Part shown: piece after piece, positions 34,896 through 45,112 of the stretch
Layout of the letters: each line of letters begins with the position of its first letter
Position numbering within the stretch: the stretch's first letter is position 1
NCBI GenBank assembly: GCA_035279405.1
Contig: DATEHU010000017.1
Coordinates: 186,001 to 250,000, forward strand
Length of the DNA stretch: 64,000 bases
Reading direction: 5' to 3'
Origin: Gammaproteobacteria bacterium
GTDB lineage: Bacteria > Pseudomonadota > Gammaproteobacteria > Natronospirales > REEB76
The notes under the pieces: generated by a model
What the model saw: the letters and a program-made list of their open reading frames with translations, nothing else
What the model was told of the DNA's origin: nothing
The model's database searches: none
Translations under genes and position numbers: made by a program

Positions 34896-35222
34896 ATGAC
34901 ATGGACCGTTGAGACTTTGAATGCAGCAGTGGATGCGGAGCTGGACGCATTGCCGATATCCCTGAAAGCGCGGCTGGCCCGGATTGTGGAGCTGATAGAA
35001 ACCGTAGGCTTGGAGCACGTACACGAACCGCATGTCGCGTATCTTGAAGGCAAACTCTGGGAAATTCGTGCCAAAGCCAAGGACGGGATCGCGCGTGCAA
35101 TCTACGTTACCGCCGCCGGCAAGCGGGTAGTGATCCTGCATGTCTTTGTGAAGAAAACCCAGAAAACCCCGGCCAGGGTCTTGGAACTTGCCCGGCGCCG
35201 GATGCGCGAGGTGACAACATGA
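34896..35222 (+). CDS. HigB/Gp49-like toxin of RelE/ParE superfamily
   Basis: 108-residue phage-derived Gp49-like/HigB-type toxin. MTWTVETLNAAVDAELDALPISLKARLARIVELIETVGLEHVHEPHVAYLEGKLWEIRAKAKDGIARAIYVTAAGKRVVILHVFVKKTQKTPARVLELARRRM contains the LWEIR...RAIYV...ILHVFVKKTQKTP pattern. Probable ribosome-dependent mRNA interferase. Toxin-first order with ATGA overlap to the HTH antitoxin is the HigBA organisation. Confidence 0.92.
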   Translation: MTWTVETLNAAVDAELDALPISLKARLARIVELIETVGLEHVHEPHVAYLEGKLWEIRAKAKDGIARAIYVTAAGKRVVILHVFVKKTQKTPARVLELARRRMREVTT

Positions 35223-35503
35223 CGAAGTTTTCCGATATCAAGAAGCGCTGGATACGGGATTCAGCCTTCCGCCACGAATATGAGGCTTTGGCGGAGGAAT
35301 TTGCCATCGCCCACGAACTGATAAAAGCACGCACACGAGCGGGGCTGACGCAGGCCCAGGTAGCCAAGCGCATGGGCACGACACAAAGCGTAGTGGCGCG
35401 CCTCGAAAGCGGGGCCACCAAACCCAGCCTGCGGACCTTGGAACGCTACGCACGAGCCACGGGCTCGCGGTCGGTAGTCAGGCTGGTGGAAGTGCGGGCT
35501 TAG
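35219..35503 (+). CDS. XRE-family antitoxin, HigA-like
   Basis: 94-residue helix-turn-helix protein. ELIKARTRAGLTQAQVAKRMGTTQSVVARLESGATKPSLRTLERYARATGSRSVVRL is a clear HTH_3/XRE domain (about residues 38-92). It neutralises the overlapping toxin and should repress the operon. The N-terminal 35 residues resemble HigA partners of Gp49-type toxins. Stop TAG at 35501-35503. Confidence 0.93.
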   Translation: MTKFSDIKKRWIRDSAFRHEYEALAEEFAIAHELIKARTRAGLTQAQVAKRMGTTQSVVARLESGATKPSLRTLERYARATGSRSVVRLVEVRA

Positions 35504-35532
35504 CAGATGCGTTGTCGTAAGGCCATCGTCTG

Positions 35533-35703
35533 CATCTGAATTTGCCGGAGCCGCACAAGGACCTGATCACAGGGGAAGAAACCCGCTTGGCCGGCGCCAC
35601 GGATTACACTGAAATCAAAACCACTCACACCGGCTTGCTGTTCAATCCCGAGGCGGAGGAGCAGGTAATTCGTTTTTTAAAATCGAGAAGGTTTGAGCGT
35701 TAA
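35533..35703 (+). pseudogene. Duplicated 3' end of the alpha/beta-hydrolase gene
   Basis: 57 in-frame codons HLNLPEPHKDLITGEETRLA..., then DYTEIKTTHTGLLFNPEAEEQVIRFLKSRRFER and TAA, closely similar to the last part of the hydrolase at 34660-34820 (both protein and DNA). It has no start codon or 5' portion. The HigBA module lies exactly between the two copies. Either the module was inserted together with a partial copy, or a second hydrolase gene lost its 5' part. Confidence 0.88.
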
Positions 35704-35730
35704 CGCCCGTTTTTGGCTGGAAGCGGACAT

Positions 35731-36147
35731 TTATTTTGGACAAGGCCAGGCATCTTCAAAAGCCCATACCACTAAATCGTCCGCGTCTTGGTTAAGTAGC
35801 TGCGTATGTGACGAAAGGTACTTCGAGACTATTACTCCCATTTCAAACATCGTGTAATTGTGAGCAGGTATACAAAAGTGCGTGGCCGCATGTACTTTGC
35901 CTTTGGTTGGTTTCGGCCCCATTTTTTCATTGATGGCATCAGTTATGGACTGATCTATCGACCCTGTAATGACGCCATCAGCGAATAATGTGCATGCATT
36001 CCATTTATCCTTATCCGCATTTATATTATTTAAATTGCAGTACTGTATTAGCTGTACACCTTTTATAATAGGAAATGTTGCATTTGCGCTGTTACTGAAT
36101 ACGCAAGCAAACAAGATAAGAACAAGTGCCCACATCTTCTTATTCAT
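35731..36147 (-). CDS. Rap1a/Tai-family protein, immunity-like, secreted
   Basis: 138-residue AT-rich gene encoding a signal peptide (MNKKMWALVLILFACVFSNSANA) and a mature domain with four Cys: YCNLNN, WNACTLFADGVITG, THFCIPAHNYTMFEMGVIVSKYL, and AFEDAWPCPK. This is the pattern of Rap1a/Tai immunity proteins that bind type VI amidase effectors in the periplasm. No effector gene is nearby. Base composition is clearly lower in GC than the neighbours, suggesting transfer. Family call is by motif only. Confidence 0.72.
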   Translation of the reverse strand: MNKKMWALVLILFACVFSNSANATFPIIKGVQLIQYCNLNNINADKDKWNACTLFADGVITGSIDQSITDAINEKMGPKPTKGKVHAATHFCIPAHNYTMFEMGVIVSKYLSSHTQLLNQDADDLVVWAFEDAWPCPK

Positions 36148-36195
36148 ACTTATTTCTCTTGGCCATAAAGGTCTGCCATTGGCCGTAAGCGGATA

Positions 36196-38775
36196 TTAAC
36201 CGTTCCCGGAAGTCTTTTTCAATTCGTACAAGAGATCCAGCGCCTGCTTGGGCGTGAAATTTTCCACGTCCAATTCGCGTAACTGTGCCAGTGCCGGATG
36301 TTCCGGCGCAAACAATCCCAGTTGCGGTAGCGGAGCTGTAGATGTTCGGTTGTCCCGCTGCTGGGATTCGGCTTCCATGGCGGCAAGCCGACCTTGGGCT
36401 TCGGTGATGACGGCCTTGGGTATACCGGCGAGTGCGGCCACCTGCAGGCCGTAACTCCGATCCGCCGGGCCTTCCTTGACCGCGTGTAAGAACACGAGTT
36501 CGTGTGCGTGCTCGGTGGCGTCGAGGTGCACGTTGGCGCAGCCGTCCACCAGTTCCGGCAGGGCAGTCAGTTCAAAGTAATGGGTAGCGAACAGGGTGAA
36601 GGACCTGAGTTCGCGCGCTATGTAACTGGCCGCGGCCCAAGCGAGCGACATGCCGTCGTAGGTGCTGGTGCCTCGGCCGATTTCGTCCATGAGCACGAGG
36701 CTTTGGTCGGTAGCGTTGTTGAGGATGTTGGCGGTTTCGACCATTTCCACCATGAACGTTGAGCGTCCGCCGGCCAGATCATCGGAAGCGCCGATGCGGG
36801 TGAAGATGCGGTCCAGTGGCCCAAGCACGGCTTTGTCTGCGGGCACGAAGCTGCCGATGTGAGCCAGGATCACGATGAGCGCTGTCTGGCGCATGTAAGT
36901 GGATTTGCCGCCCATGTTGGGGCCGGTGATGATGAGCATGCGGCGCGTATCGTTCAATTCCAGGTCGTTCGGCACGAACGGCGCGTCAATTACCTGTTCC
37001 ACCACTGGGTGCCGTCCGGCCTCGATGTGAAGCACCGGCGCATCGGTCAGCTCCGGCGCCGTGAAACTGAGTGCGGCAGCACGCTCGGCCAGATTGGCGA
37101 GCACGTCCAGTTCCGCGAGCGCCGCAGCGGTTTTCTGCAAATCGCCGAGTTGCCCGATCAGCTTGTCCAGCAGTTCATCGTAAATAGATTTCTCGCGCGC
37201 CAACGCATGCTCGCGTGCCGAGAGAACTTTTTCCTCGAAACTTTTCAATTCCGGCGTGAGATAGCGTTCAACACCTTTCAAGGTTTGACGACGGATATAG
37301 TCGGCCGGCACCTTGTCCGCCTGCGAACGGCCGACTTCGATGTAGTAACCGTGTACGCGGTTGTAGTTGACGCGCAGCGTGGCAATGCCGGAGCGCTGGC
37401 GCTCGCGGGATTCAAGGTCGGTCAGAAATTGATCGGCGTGCTCACTGAGTTTGCGTAGCTCGTCGAGTTCCGCATCGTAGCCTTCTGCAATCACGCCGCC
37501 GTCGCGGATCAGCGCGGGCGGATTTTCGACGATGGCCTTTTGAAGCAGTGCGTGGGTTTCAGGGTGTTCGCCAGCGTCTTGTGCGAGGGTATCAATCAGC
37601 GGTGAATCCAGCGGCTTGATTTGGGACTGCAGCGCCGGCAATTCGCCCAAGGCGTAGCGCAACTGGGCGAGGTCGCGCGGGCGCGCGGACTTGAGCGCGA
37701 CACGCGCGAGGATGCGTTCCAGATCGCCGATGCCGTTCAGGATTTCACGCAGCGCGTCATGGCGGCGGTCTTCCTGCAAAGTAGCGACGGCGTGGTAACG
37801 CTGGCGCAGCAGTGCGTGGTCACGCAGCGGGCGGTTCAGCCACCGGCGCAGCAGGCGTGCGCCCATGGCGGTAACGGTGCGGTCCATCACGCCGGCGAGT
37901 GTGTGCTCCGGCTGACCGGCAAAGCTCGTCTCGATTTCCAGATTGCGGCGCGTGGCCGCGTCCAGGATCAGCGCTTCGTCGCGCCGCTCGACGGAAAGGC
38001 CCGTAATGTGCGGCAGGTTAGTCCGTTGGGTTTCCTGCACGTATTGCAACAGCGAGCCCGCGGCGGCCACGGCAACGGGGAGCTCTTCGCAGCCGAAGCC
38101 GGCAAGGTCGCGGGTCTTGAACTGCGCGGTCAGCAAGCGCGTGGCCGTGCCGGCATCGAAATGCCAGGGTGGGCGATGCCGCGCACCGGGCCGTTCCGTG
38201 ACCGCGCGTGGCAGTACGGCATCCTCATTAAATAAAAGTTCCGCGGGCTTGAGCCGTTCCAGTTCCGCGGCGAGCGCGTCATCGCCGTCCACTTCCAGCA
38301 CCGTGAACCGCCCGCTCCCAAGATCCAATGCGGCAAGACCGTAATGCGGGCCTTGCGCGTGCAGGGCCGCGAGCAGATTGTCGCGGCGCTCCTCCAGCAG
38401 CGCCTCGTCGGTGACCGTGCCGGGCGTGACGATGCGCACCACCCTGCGTTCTACCGGGCCCTTGGCCAGAGCCGGATCGCCGACCTGCTCGCAGATCGCG
38501 ACGGACTCACCGAGCTTCACAAGTTTTGCGAGGTAGTTGTCGAGCTGGTGATAGGGCACGCCTGCCATGGGAATGGGTGCGCCCGCCGATTGGCCGCGCC
38601 GGGTGAGCGTGATGTCGAGCAGGCGTGCCGCCTTGCGCGCGTCGTCGTAGAACAGTTCATAGAAATCCCCCATGCGGTACAGCACTAGGGTGTCCGGATG
38701 CTCCGCCTTGACGCGCAGATACTGGCGCATGACCGGCGTGTGGTCGTTGAAAGCGTCGTCGGGACGATCGGTCAT
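36196..38775 (-). CDS. mutS: DNA mismatch repair protein MutS
   Basis: 859-residue MutS. Mismatch-recognition domain begins [33 protein letters not shown], which includes the Phe-X-Glu region; connector, core and clamp follow; the ATPase domain carries the P-loop [17 protein letters not shown] (about 615-632), [22 protein letters not shown] (Walker B, about 693) and ATHYFELT. The C-terminal dimerisation tail [17 protein letters not shown] is retained. Standard length. Divergent from the pncC-thpR-recA group. Confidence 0.98.
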   Translation of the reverse strand: MTDRPDDAFNDHTPVMRQYLRVKAEHPDTLVLYRMGDFYELFYDDARKAARLLDITLTRRGQSAGAPIPMAGVPYHQLDNYLAKLVKLGESVAICEQVGDPALAKGPVERRVVRIVTPGTVTDEALLEERRDNLLAALHAQGPHYGLAALDLGSGRFTVLEVDGDDALAAELERLKPAELLFNEDAVLPRAVTERPGARHRPPWHFDAGTATRLLTAQFKTRDLAGFGCEELPVAVAAAGSLLQYVQETQRTNLPHITGLSVERRDEALILDAATRRNLEIETSFAGQPEHTLAGVMDRTVTAMGARLLRRWLNRPLRDHALLRQRYHAVATLQEDRRHDALREILNGIGDLERILARVALKSARPRDLAQLRYALGELPALQSQIKPLDSPLIDTLAQDAGEHPETHALLQKAIVENPPALIRDGGVIAEGYDAELDELRKLSEHADQFLTDLESRERQRSGIATLRVNYNRVHGYYIEVGRSQADKVPADYIRRQTLKGVERYLTPELKSFEEKVLSAREHALAREKSIYDELLDKLIGQLGDLQKTAAALAELDVLANLAERAAALSFTAPELTDAPVLHIEAGRHPVVEQVIDAPFVPNDLELNDTRRMLIITGPNMGGKSTYMRQTALIVILAHIGSFVPADKAVLGPLDRIFTRIGASDDLAGGRSTFMVEMVETANILNNATDQSLVLMDEIGRGTSTYDGMSLAWAAASYIARELRSFTLFATHYFELTALPELVDGCANVHLDATEHAHELVFLHAVKEGPADRSYGLQVAALAGIPKAVITEAQGRLAAMEAESQQRDNRTSTAPLPQLGLFAPEHPALAQLRELDVENFTPKQALDLLYELKKTSGNG

Positions 38776-38846
38776 GGCGGTTCCGGTAGAGAGCGGCGAT
38801 GCTAGAGGCGGTCGCCGGAGATGGCAAGCGGTGCTAGGCTGAGCAC

Positions 38847-39365
38847 ATGTCGGAGAGCCGCAATTTCACTGCTTGTGACGATGCCGCGTTGGAAACACTC
38901 GCCAGAGAACTGGGCCCGCGGCTACTGGCGCGCGGCCTGAAGCTCGTCACGGCGGAGTCCTGCACTGGCGGCTGGATAGCCAAAAGCATCACCGATATCG
39001 CCGGGAGTTCCGGCTGGTTCGAGCGCGGGTTCGTGACCTACAGCAACGAGGCGAAGCGCGGCGATTTGGGCGTGGGCGCGGATACCCTGAGTCTGCACGG
39101 TGCGGTCTCTGAGCAGGCCGTGCGCGAGATGGCGATGGGCGCCGCGCAGCGTGGGCAGGTGCCGCTGGCGGTCGCGGTAAGCGGAATCGCCGGGCCCGAC
39201 GGCGGCAGCGCCGACAAGCCGGTGGGCACGGTGTGGGTTGCCTGGCATTGGCCGGATCGGCATGTAAGCGCGCGGCATTTCCAGTTCGACGGCGACCGCG
39301 AGGCGGTGCGCCGCCAAACCGTGGCCGCGGCGCTCCAGGGATTGGTGGATGGCCTCGGCGGCTGA
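38847..39365 (+). CDS. pncC: CinA C-terminal domain nicotinamide-nucleotide amidase
   Basis: 172-residue PncC-type deamidase converting NMN to Na[75 protein letters not shown] and the closing [12 protein letters not shown] are diagnostic; the AESCTGG Ser and the Tyr are catalytic in the family. Single-domain form, without the N-terminal CinA pyrophosphatase. Overlaps thpR by 17 nt and precedes recA, as commonly seen. Confidence 0.95.
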   Translation: MSESRNFTACDDAALETLARELGPRLLARGLKLVTAESCTGGWIAKSITDIAGSSGWFERGFVTYSNEAKRGDLGVGADTLSLHGAVSEQAVREMAMGAAQRGQVPLAVAVSGIAGPDGGSADKPVGTVWVAWHWPDRHVSARHFQFDGDREAVRRQTVAAALQGLVDGLGG

Positions 39366-39909
39366 CGGCCAGCGGCTGTTTTTTGGCCTGTGGCCGGACG
39401 ATACCCTGCGTCACTCCCTATATAAGGAGACCCGCCACGCCGTGCACACCAGCGGCGGCAAGCCGGTACCGCCGGAGAACTTTCACATAACGCTGGCGTT
39501 TCTGGGTCACTTGGACCCGGACGGATCAGCTGCGGCGCGCGCGGCCGCGGACGCGACCCAAGGCGAACCCTTTGATCTGGTACTCGACCGCCCGGGATTC
39601 TGGCCTGATGCGCGGGTGGTGTGGCTGGCCCCGGCCAGCGTGCCCGAGGCCGGCAGCCGGTTTTCAGCGGACTTGCGCCGCGCGCTGAGAACGCGCGGTG
39701 TAGCGGTGGACCTCCGGCCCTTTCTGCCGCACGTGACGCTCGCGCGCAAAGTTTCCAAGCCGGGAAATCCGGGAACTGTGCGTCCGATCCGCTGGCCGGT
39801 GCGCGAGTTCGTGCTGGTACATTCACTTGCCGCCCGGCATGGCAGCGAATACCGGCCGCTGGTTTCCTGGCCGTTGTGCGCGCCGGCTGCGGCTGCTGCG
39901 GAACTGTGA
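39349..39909 (+). CDS. thpR: RNA 2',3'-cyclic phosphodiesterase (2'-5' RNA ligase family)
   Basis: 186-residue 2H-phosphoesterase. The two catalytic HxT/SL motifs are FHITLAFLG (about residue 44) and PHVTLARKV (about 126). Preceded by RLFFGLWPDDTLRHSLY, the usual start. The ATG at 39349 lies within pncC, suggesting translational coupling. Acts on RNA with 2',3'-cyclic phosphate in vitro; cellular role unclear. Confidence 0.93.
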   Translation: MASAADGQRLFFGLWPDDTLRHSLYKETRHAVHTSGGKPVPPENFHITLAFLGHLDPDGSAAARAAADATQGEPFDLVLDRPGFWPDARVVWLAPASVPEAGSRFSADLRRALRTRGVAVDLRPFLPHVTLARKVSKPGNPGTVRPIRWPVREFVLVHSLAARHGSEYRPLVSWPLCAPAAAAAEL

Positions 39910-39976
39910 AATAATGGTTTTCAGCGGGTTTTCCGTGCAATTTTTCGTCTTTTGGCCCAAAGAAAACAGGTGACCC

Positions 39977-41014
39977 ATGGATGACAATCGCAAAAAAGCG
40001 CTGGCCGCGGCGCTCTCCCAGATCGAGAAGCAGTTTGGCAAGGGATCGGTCATGCGTCTCGGCGACCACAGCGCCTCGCGCGACGTGGACGTGGTGTCCA
40101 CGGGCTCGCTCGGTCTCGACATCGCGCTCGGCGTCGGCGGCCTGCCGCGCGGCCGCGTGGTGGAAATCTACGGGCCGGAAGCCTCCGGCAAGACCACGCT
40201 CACCCTGCAGGTGATTGCCGAGGTGCAGAAGAAGGGCGGCACGGCCGCGTTCGTGGACGCGGAACATGCGCTCGACCCCACCTACGCCGCCAAGCTCGGC
40301 GTCAACGTGGATGATCTTCTGATTTCACAGCCGGACACCGGCGAGCAGGCGCTGGAGATTGCCGACATGCTGGTGCGCTCGGCGGCGGTGGACGTGGTGG
40401 TGGTGGATTCGGTGGCCGCGCTTACGCCCAAGGCGGAAATCGAAGGCGAGATGGGCGACTCACACATGGGCCTGCAGGCGCGCCTCATGAGCCAGGCGCT
40501 GCGCAAATTGACCGCGAACATCAAGCGTTCCAACACCCTGGTGATCTTCATCAACCAGATCCGCATGAAGATTGGCGTGCTGTTCGGCAATCCCGAAACC
40601 ACCACCGGCGGCAATGCGCTCAAGTTCTACGCCTCGGTGCGGCTCGATATCCGCCGCATCGGTTCCATCAAGAAAGGCGAAGAGGTCATCGGCAGCGAGA
40701 CGCGCGTCAAGGTGGTGAAGAACAAGGTGGCGCCGCCGTTCCGGCAGGCGGAATTCGAGATCCTCTACGGCGAGGGCATTTCGCGCGCCGGCGAAATCAT
40801 CGAGCTGGGCGTGCAGCAGAATCTGGTGGAGAAATCCGGCGCCTGGTACAGCTACAAAGGCAAGAAAATCGCCCAGGGCAAGGACGGCGCACGCGAGTAT
40901 CTGCAACAGAACGCCGCAGTGGCCGCGGAAATTGAACAGGCGCTGCGCGACCGGCTCTTGCCCAAGAAGACCAAGGCGCCGGTTGGTGAGCCGCTCGAAG
41001 CCGAAGAAGCCTGA
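39977..41014 (+). CDS. recA: Recombinase RecA
   Basis: 345-residue strand-exchange ATPase. [30 protein letters not shown], Walker [11 protein letters not shown] (about residues 65-74), Walker [13 protein letters not shown], the L1-L2 region [59 protein letters not shown] 'aaaacaggtg' before ATG. I see no clear LexA site (CTGT-N8-ACAG) in the 67 nt upstream. Followed by recX, which overlaps its 3' end. Confidence 0.98.
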   Translation: MDDNRKKALAAALSQIEKQFGKGSVMRLGDHSASRDVDVVSTGSLGLDIALGVGGLPRGRVVEIYGPEASGKTTLTLQVIAEVQKKGGTAAFVDAEHALDPTYAAKLGVNVDDLLISQPDTGEQALEIADMLVRSAAVDVVVVDSVAALTPKAEIEGEMGDSHMGLQARLMSQALRKLTANIKRSNTLVIFINQIRMKIGVLFGNPETTTGGNALKFYASVRLDIRRIGSIKKGEEVIGSETRVKVVKNKVAPPFRQAEFEILYGEGISRAGEIIELGVQQNLVEKSGAWYSYKGKKIAQGKDGAREYLQQNAAVAAEIEQALRDRLLPKKTKAPVGEPLEAEEA

Positions 41015-41480
41015 GGGCGAGGCGGCGCGCGACCCCACGCGCATCCGCGCATCCGCGCTGCGACTGCTGGCACGGCGCGAGCACTCCACGCAGGAACTGA
41101 CGGCCAAATTACTGGCGCGCGGGTTCGACCCGCAACCGGTTGCTGACGTAGTAGCCGCGCTAGCGGCCCAAAATCTGGTCAGTGACGCGCGTTTTGTGGA
41201 AGAATTCGTTGCGTCACGCCTGCGCCGTGGTACCGGACCGGCGAAGATCCGCGAGGAATTGCACGGCCGCGGTGTGGATACGGCGCAAGTGGAAGCCAGG
41301 CTGGCCGAGCATCGCGACGCCTGGGTGGTGAATGCGGAGCACGTCCGGCGCAAGCGTTTTGGAGCGGCACTGCCGCGGGATTACGCGCAACGCGCCCGGC
41401 AGGCGCGTTTTTTGCAGCAGCGTGGATTTACCGCCGAGCAGATCCGACAGGTGATGAAAGGCGACGTAGATGAGGCGTAG
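40986..41480 (+). CDS. recX: Regulatory protein RecX
   Basis: About 164-residue RecX made of three-helix repeats: [77 protein letters not shown] and the C-terminal [18 protein letters not shown]. Inhibits RecA filaments. The start is uncertain: the GTG at 40986 overlaps recA by 29 nt; upstream TTG codons would lengthen the overlap. Confidence 0.9.
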   Translation: MSRSKPKKPEGEAARDPTRIRASALRLLARREHSTQELTAKLLARGFDPQPVADVVAALAAQNLVSDARFVEEFVASRLRRGTGPAKIREELHGRGVDTAQVEARLAEHRDAWVVNAEHVRRKRFGAALPRDYAQRARQARFLQQRGFTAEQIRQVMKGDVDEA

Positions 41481-41481
41481 G

Positions 41482-41562
41482 AGCGGCGGTGTTGTGGGAG
41501 CGGCGATATTCGCCGCGATTCCAAGAATCGTCGCGGCCGGGACCGCCGCGGGGCGATTAATC
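41482..41562. repeat. REP-like palindrome
   Basis: GTGGGAGCGGCGATATTCGC core followed by CGCGATTCCAAGAATCGTCGCG, then GGGACCGCCGC. Hairpin arms GCGGCGA/TCGCCGC and CGCGATTC/GAATCGTCGCG. Same family as 34085-34160 and 61090-61255. Between recX and alaS; the following 41563-41670 contains 'tgaggaagtgaggaatgagg' direct repeats (also near 28676). Confidence 0.75.
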
Positions 41563-41670
41563 AAGAATTCAAGTGAGGTGTGAGGAAGTGAGGAATGAGG
41601 TAAAAGAAAACCGAGTTGTCTCTTCTCTTATTCCTCACCCCTGACTCCTCACTTCCTCACTCTTATAAAC

Positions 41671-44664
41671 ATGATGACCACCAACGAAATCCGCGCATCT
41701 TTTCTGGAATTCTTTCGTAACAAGAAGCACACCATCGTACCCGCCGCATCTCTGGTGCCGGCCAACGATCCCACCTTGTTGTTCACCAACTCCGGCATGG
41801 TGCAGTTCAAGGATATTTTTCTCGGCCGCGAGAAGCCCCGGCACCTGCGTGTGGCCGACGTGCAGCCCTGCCTGCGTGCGGGCGGCAAACACAACGATCT
41901 TGAAAACGTGGGTTACACCGCGCGGCATCACACGTTTTTTGAAATGCTGGGCAACTGGTCGTTCGGCGACTATTTCAAGCGCGACGCGATTGCCTGGGCC
42001 TGGGAACTGCTGACTAAAGTCTGGAAACTGCCGGCCGACCGTCTCTGGGTCACGGTGTATCACACCGACGATGAGGCTTACGATATCTGGACGAAAGAGG
42101 TCGGTGTGCCGAAGGAGCGCATCGCGCGCATCGGCGACAACAAGGGAGCACCGTACGCATCCGACAACTTCTGGCAGATGGCGGATACCGGTCCCTGCGG
42201 CCCGTGCACGGAAATTTTCTGGGATCACGGTGCCGGTGTGGCCGGCAGTCCGCCCGGCAGCGCAGAATCGGAAGGCGACCGCTACGTCGAAATCTGGAAC
42301 CTCGTGTTCATGCAGTTCGACCGCGATGCGGACGGCAAGCTCACGGCTTTGCCCAAACCTTGTGTGGACACCGGCATGGGCCTGGAGCGCATCGCCGCAG
42401 TCATGCAGGGCGTGCACTCCAATTACGACATTGATTTATTCAAGCATTTGATAAAAGCGGCGGCAGAGGTCACAGGCGCCAAGGATTTGTCCAGTCCGTC
42501 GCTGCGCGTCATTGCCGATCACATCCGCGCCTGTGCATTTCTGATTACCGATGGCGTATTACCCTCCAACGAAGGCCGTGGTTACGTGCTGAGGCGCATT
42601 ATCCGCCGCGCCGTGCGCCACGGTTACAAGCTTGGCCAAGAAAAGCCGTTTTTCCACAAGTTGGTGAGAGTGTTGGACCAGGAGATGGGTGCGGCCTATC
42701 TGGAACTGCACAAAGCCGCAGATCACGTAGATAAGGTGCTATTGAAGGAAGAAGAAAAGTTTAGTGAGACGTTGCAACATGGACTTGTTCTGCTTGAGCG
42801 CGGACTCACTCCTGAGTCTTTCATTATTTCCGATTTTAGAAAGAAAATGCCTGTTGTTGAGACAGGTATTAACGGGGCGACTACAAAAGGAACTGGTTCT
42901 AATGCTATTGGCTATTCGTATGACGCATGTTTTTCGCTAGATAACGATCAAGAAATAGTCATAGATTTTTCGCATCTTAATAGAGATGGTCTCGACAAAA
43001 TTAATGATCGAATTGCTAGAAAACTTGATTTTTTTGAAAAACATGGCGAGTCTTTCCGTATTGCAGAATACATTTTTGCAATTATTGGTGAGATGGCTGA
43101 GTCAGATCTGGAGCGAATTCGGTCACAGCAAAATAAATATCGATTCAAACATCGCGTTCTTAGATTCGGTGCTAAAGAAATTGCGCCAATCAAGATATTG
43201 GATGGGCACATAGCTTTCACACTCTATGACACTTATGGGTTCCCCATAGACCTAACAATGGATATATGCCGCGAACGCGGCATTAAAGTTGATGAGGCTA
43301 CATTTCAAAACGACATGGAAAGACAGCGCGAGCGCGGTCGGGCGGCGAGCCAGTTCGGCGCGGAGTATGCTCAGGACGTGGAAATCACGGGCGAAACGCA
43401 GTTCACGGGCTATGCGACCCTGACGGACAGAGGCAAAGTCGTTGCGCTGTTCCGAGGTAAAGATGCGGTCAAGTCACTCAAGGCCGGCGAGCAGGGCATG
43501 GTGGTTCTGGACCGTACGCCGTTCTATGCGGAATCCGGCGGTCAGGTGGGTGACCAGGGCGTTCTGCGCACGGCCAAAGGTGAGTTCAAAGTCGAGGACA
43601 CGCAGAGGCGCGGCGGTGGCGCGCACGCGCATCTCGGCACTGTGGTCAAAGGTGAATTCAAGCTGGGTGAGACGGTGGAAGCACAGGTGGATGAGAAACT
43701 GCGTGCAGCGACCGTGCTCAATCATTCCGCCACGCATTTGTTGCATGCGGCCCTGCGCAAGGTGCTCGGCATGCACGTAACGCAGAAAGGTTCGCTGGTG
43801 GCCCCGGACCGCTTGCGTTTCGATTTTTCCCACAACCAGCCGGTGACGCCGGAGGAATTGCAGAAGATCGAAGACTTGGTGAACACCGAGATCCGCAACA
43901 ACGCCGCAGCCGACGTGCGTCAGATGGCTTACGACGACGCCATCAAGTTTGGCGCCATGGCGCTGTTCGGCGAGAAATACGGCGACACGGTGCGCGTGAT
44001 GAAATTCGGCGATTTTTCCACCGAACTCTGCGGCGGCACGCACGTGCGGCGTGTGGGCGACATTGGTTTCTTCAAGATAGTTTCAGAGTCGGGTGTGGCG
44101 GCCGGCATCCGCCGCGTTGAAGCGCTCACCGGCGAAGGCGCGGTGCAGTGGGTGCAACAGGTCGAGCGCAAGCTGCACGCACTGGCAGAGCTGACGAAAT
44201 CCAGCGCCGACCGCGTAAGCGAAAAGGTTGAGCAGCTCGTGGACCGCAATCGCAAACTCGAAAAGGAGCTGGAGCAGATGAAGGGCCGGCTCGCGAGCCG
44301 CGAGGGAGGCGACCTGGCTTCACAGGCGGTCGAAGTGAACGGCCTCAAGGTGCTGGCTTCGCGCCTGGACGGCGCGGATGCCAAAACGCTGCGCGACACC
44401 GTGGACCAGTTGAAGAACAAACTCGGCTCCGCGGCTGTGGTGCTGGCCGCGGTCGAGGACGGCAAAGTGCGGCTGGTGGCCGGCGTGACCGCCGACCGTA
44501 CCGCCAAGATCAAGGCGGGGGAATTGGTGAACCACGTAGCGGAACAAGTGGGCGGCAAGGGCGGCGGGCGCGCCGATATGGCGCAGGCCGGCGGCACCGA
44601 GCCTGCAAATCTCGACGCCGCGCTGAGATCGGTGCCCAGATGGGTGCGGGCCCGCCTTGGGTGA
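41671..44664 (+). CDS. alaS: Alanyl-tRNA synthetase with large AT-rich insertion
   Basis: 997 residues, about 120 more than usual (E. coli 876). Intact elements: class II motif [32 protein letters not shown] (tRNA region), editing site [12 protein letters not shown], and [13 protein letters not shown]. Between LLERG (about residue 375-378) and [15 protein letters not shown] (511) there are about 130 extra residues where relatives have about 10. DNA 42720-43320 is much more AT-rich than both flanks (19 G/C of 60 at 42961-43020). The frame is open throughout and the conserved [29 protein letters not shown] is retained. ATG 41671 lacks a strong SD. Confidence 0.93.
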   Translation: MMTTNEIRASFLEFFRNKKHTIVPAASLVPANDPTLLFTNSGMVQFKDIFLGREKPRHLRVADVQPCLRAGGKHNDLENVGYTARHHTFFEMLGNWSFGDYFKRDAIAWAWELLTKVWKLPADRLWVTVYHTDDEAYDIWTKEVGVPKERIARIGDNKGAPYASDNFWQMADTGPCGPCTEIFWDHGAGVAGSPPGSAESEGDRYVEIWNLVFMQFDRDADGKLTALPKPCVDTGMGLERIAAVMQGVHSNYDIDLFKHLIKAAAEVTGAKDLSSPSLRVIADHIRACAFLITDGVLPSNEGRGYVLRRIIRRAVRHGYKLGQEKPFFHKLVRVLDQEMGAAYLELHKAADHVDKVLLKEEEKFSETLQHGLVLLERGLTPESFIISDFRKKMPVVETGINGATTKGTGSNAIGYSYDACFSLDNDQEIVIDFSHLNRDGLDKINDRIARKLDFFEKHGESFRIAEYIFAIIGEMAESDLERIRSQQNKYRFKHRVLRFGAKEIAPIKILDGHIAFTLYDTYGFPIDLTMDICRERGIKVDEATFQNDMERQRERGRAASQFGAEYAQDVEITGETQFTGYATLTDRGKVVALFRGKDAVKSLKAGEQGMVVLDRTPFYAESGGQVGDQGVLRTAKGEFKVEDTQRRGGGAHAHLGTVVKGEFKLGETVEAQVDEKLRAATVLNHSATHLLHAALRKVLGMHVTQKGSLVAPDRLRFDFSHNQPVTPEELQKIEDLVNTEIRNNAAADVRQMAYDDAIKFGAMALFGEKYGDTVRVMKFGDFSTELCGGTHVRRVGDIGFFKIVSESGVAAGIRRVEALTGEGAVQWVQQVERKLHALAELTKSSADRVSEKVEQLVDRNRKLEKELEQMKGRLASREGGDLASQAVEVNGLKVLASRLDGADAKTLRDTVDQLKNKLGSAAVVLAAVEDGKVRLVAGVTADRTAKIKAGELVNHVAEQVGGKGGGRADMAQAGGTEPANLDAALRSVPRWVRARLG

Positions 44665-44703
44665 ACGCACCATATTTTCTGGAACAGCCGAACCAATGAA
44701 CAC

Positions 44704-44920
44704 CCATGAAAAATCCCCCTGCGCGCCTAGCGCGCTCCCCCCTTTGCAAAGGGGGGCGAGGGGCGAAGCCCCGAGCGGGCAGCCATGGGCACATCGTCAT
44801 TCGATGTGCGGGAGACCAGGGATGGTCTCCCTGGACCCGAACACGAGACAGGATGGCGGAGTGTTCAGGGCTGCCCTGGACTTTCAAACGGAGCAGGATT
44901 GCGAAGTGCGAAAGAAGGGG
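44704..44920. repeat. Modular hairpin repeat, copies R2a and R2b
   Basis: Reverse-complement relative of 4108-4255, with additional nested hairpins: CCCCCCTTT/AAAGGGGGG; GGGGC/GCCCC; GCACATCG/CGATGTGC; GGGAGACCA/TGGTCTCCC; a loop GAGACAGGATGGCGGA between arms CCCGAACAC and GTGTTCAGGG (44836-44870); and a loop GGAGCAGGATTGCGAAG between CTTTC and GAAAG (44881-44914). Non-coding gap between alaS and lysC (448 nt). Confidence 0.85.
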
Positions 44921-44927
44921 CATTTAG

Positions 44928-45055
44928 CAAAATCCTCCCTCGTGCGGGCTGCGCATTCCTGCTTCGCCCGCAAGTCCAGGGCTGCCGTCCTTGGCAGCCC
45001 GCTCACCGCAAAACGGCGAGCCCTCCTTTTTCAAAGGAGGGGACGCATTGGTTTG
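44928..45055. repeat. Modular hairpin repeat, copy R3
   Basis: Opposite orientation to the preceding copy: arms GCGGGC/GCCCGC (44944-44971) around TGCGCATTCCTGCTTC (reverse complement GAAGCAGGAATGCGCA), then GGGCTGCC/GGCAGCCC, then CCTCCTTT/AAAGGAGG. Together with R2 it forms a head-to-head pair upstream of lysC. No promoter or riboswitch is recognisable for lysC. Confidence 0.85.
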
Positions 45056-45112
45056 TGCGGGTATTGGCAAGTTGCGCAGCCCATTTCCAATGAGTGACCA
45101 CGGCGTATCTCC

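Noticed and set aside
39910-39976. LexA/SOS box upstream of recA
   Set aside because: No CTGT-N8-ACAG or other clear palindrome; 'actgtgaaataatggtt' does not match.
42800-43200. Intein in alaS
   Set aside because: No Cys/Ser at the first residue with an HN-Cys/Ser/Thr at the end, and no intein block motifs; the segment replaces a short loop rather than interrupting a conserved catalytic motif.
44665-45112. Lysine riboswitch before lysC
   Set aside because: The gap is filled with the dispersed hairpin repeats; no lysine-aptamer features.
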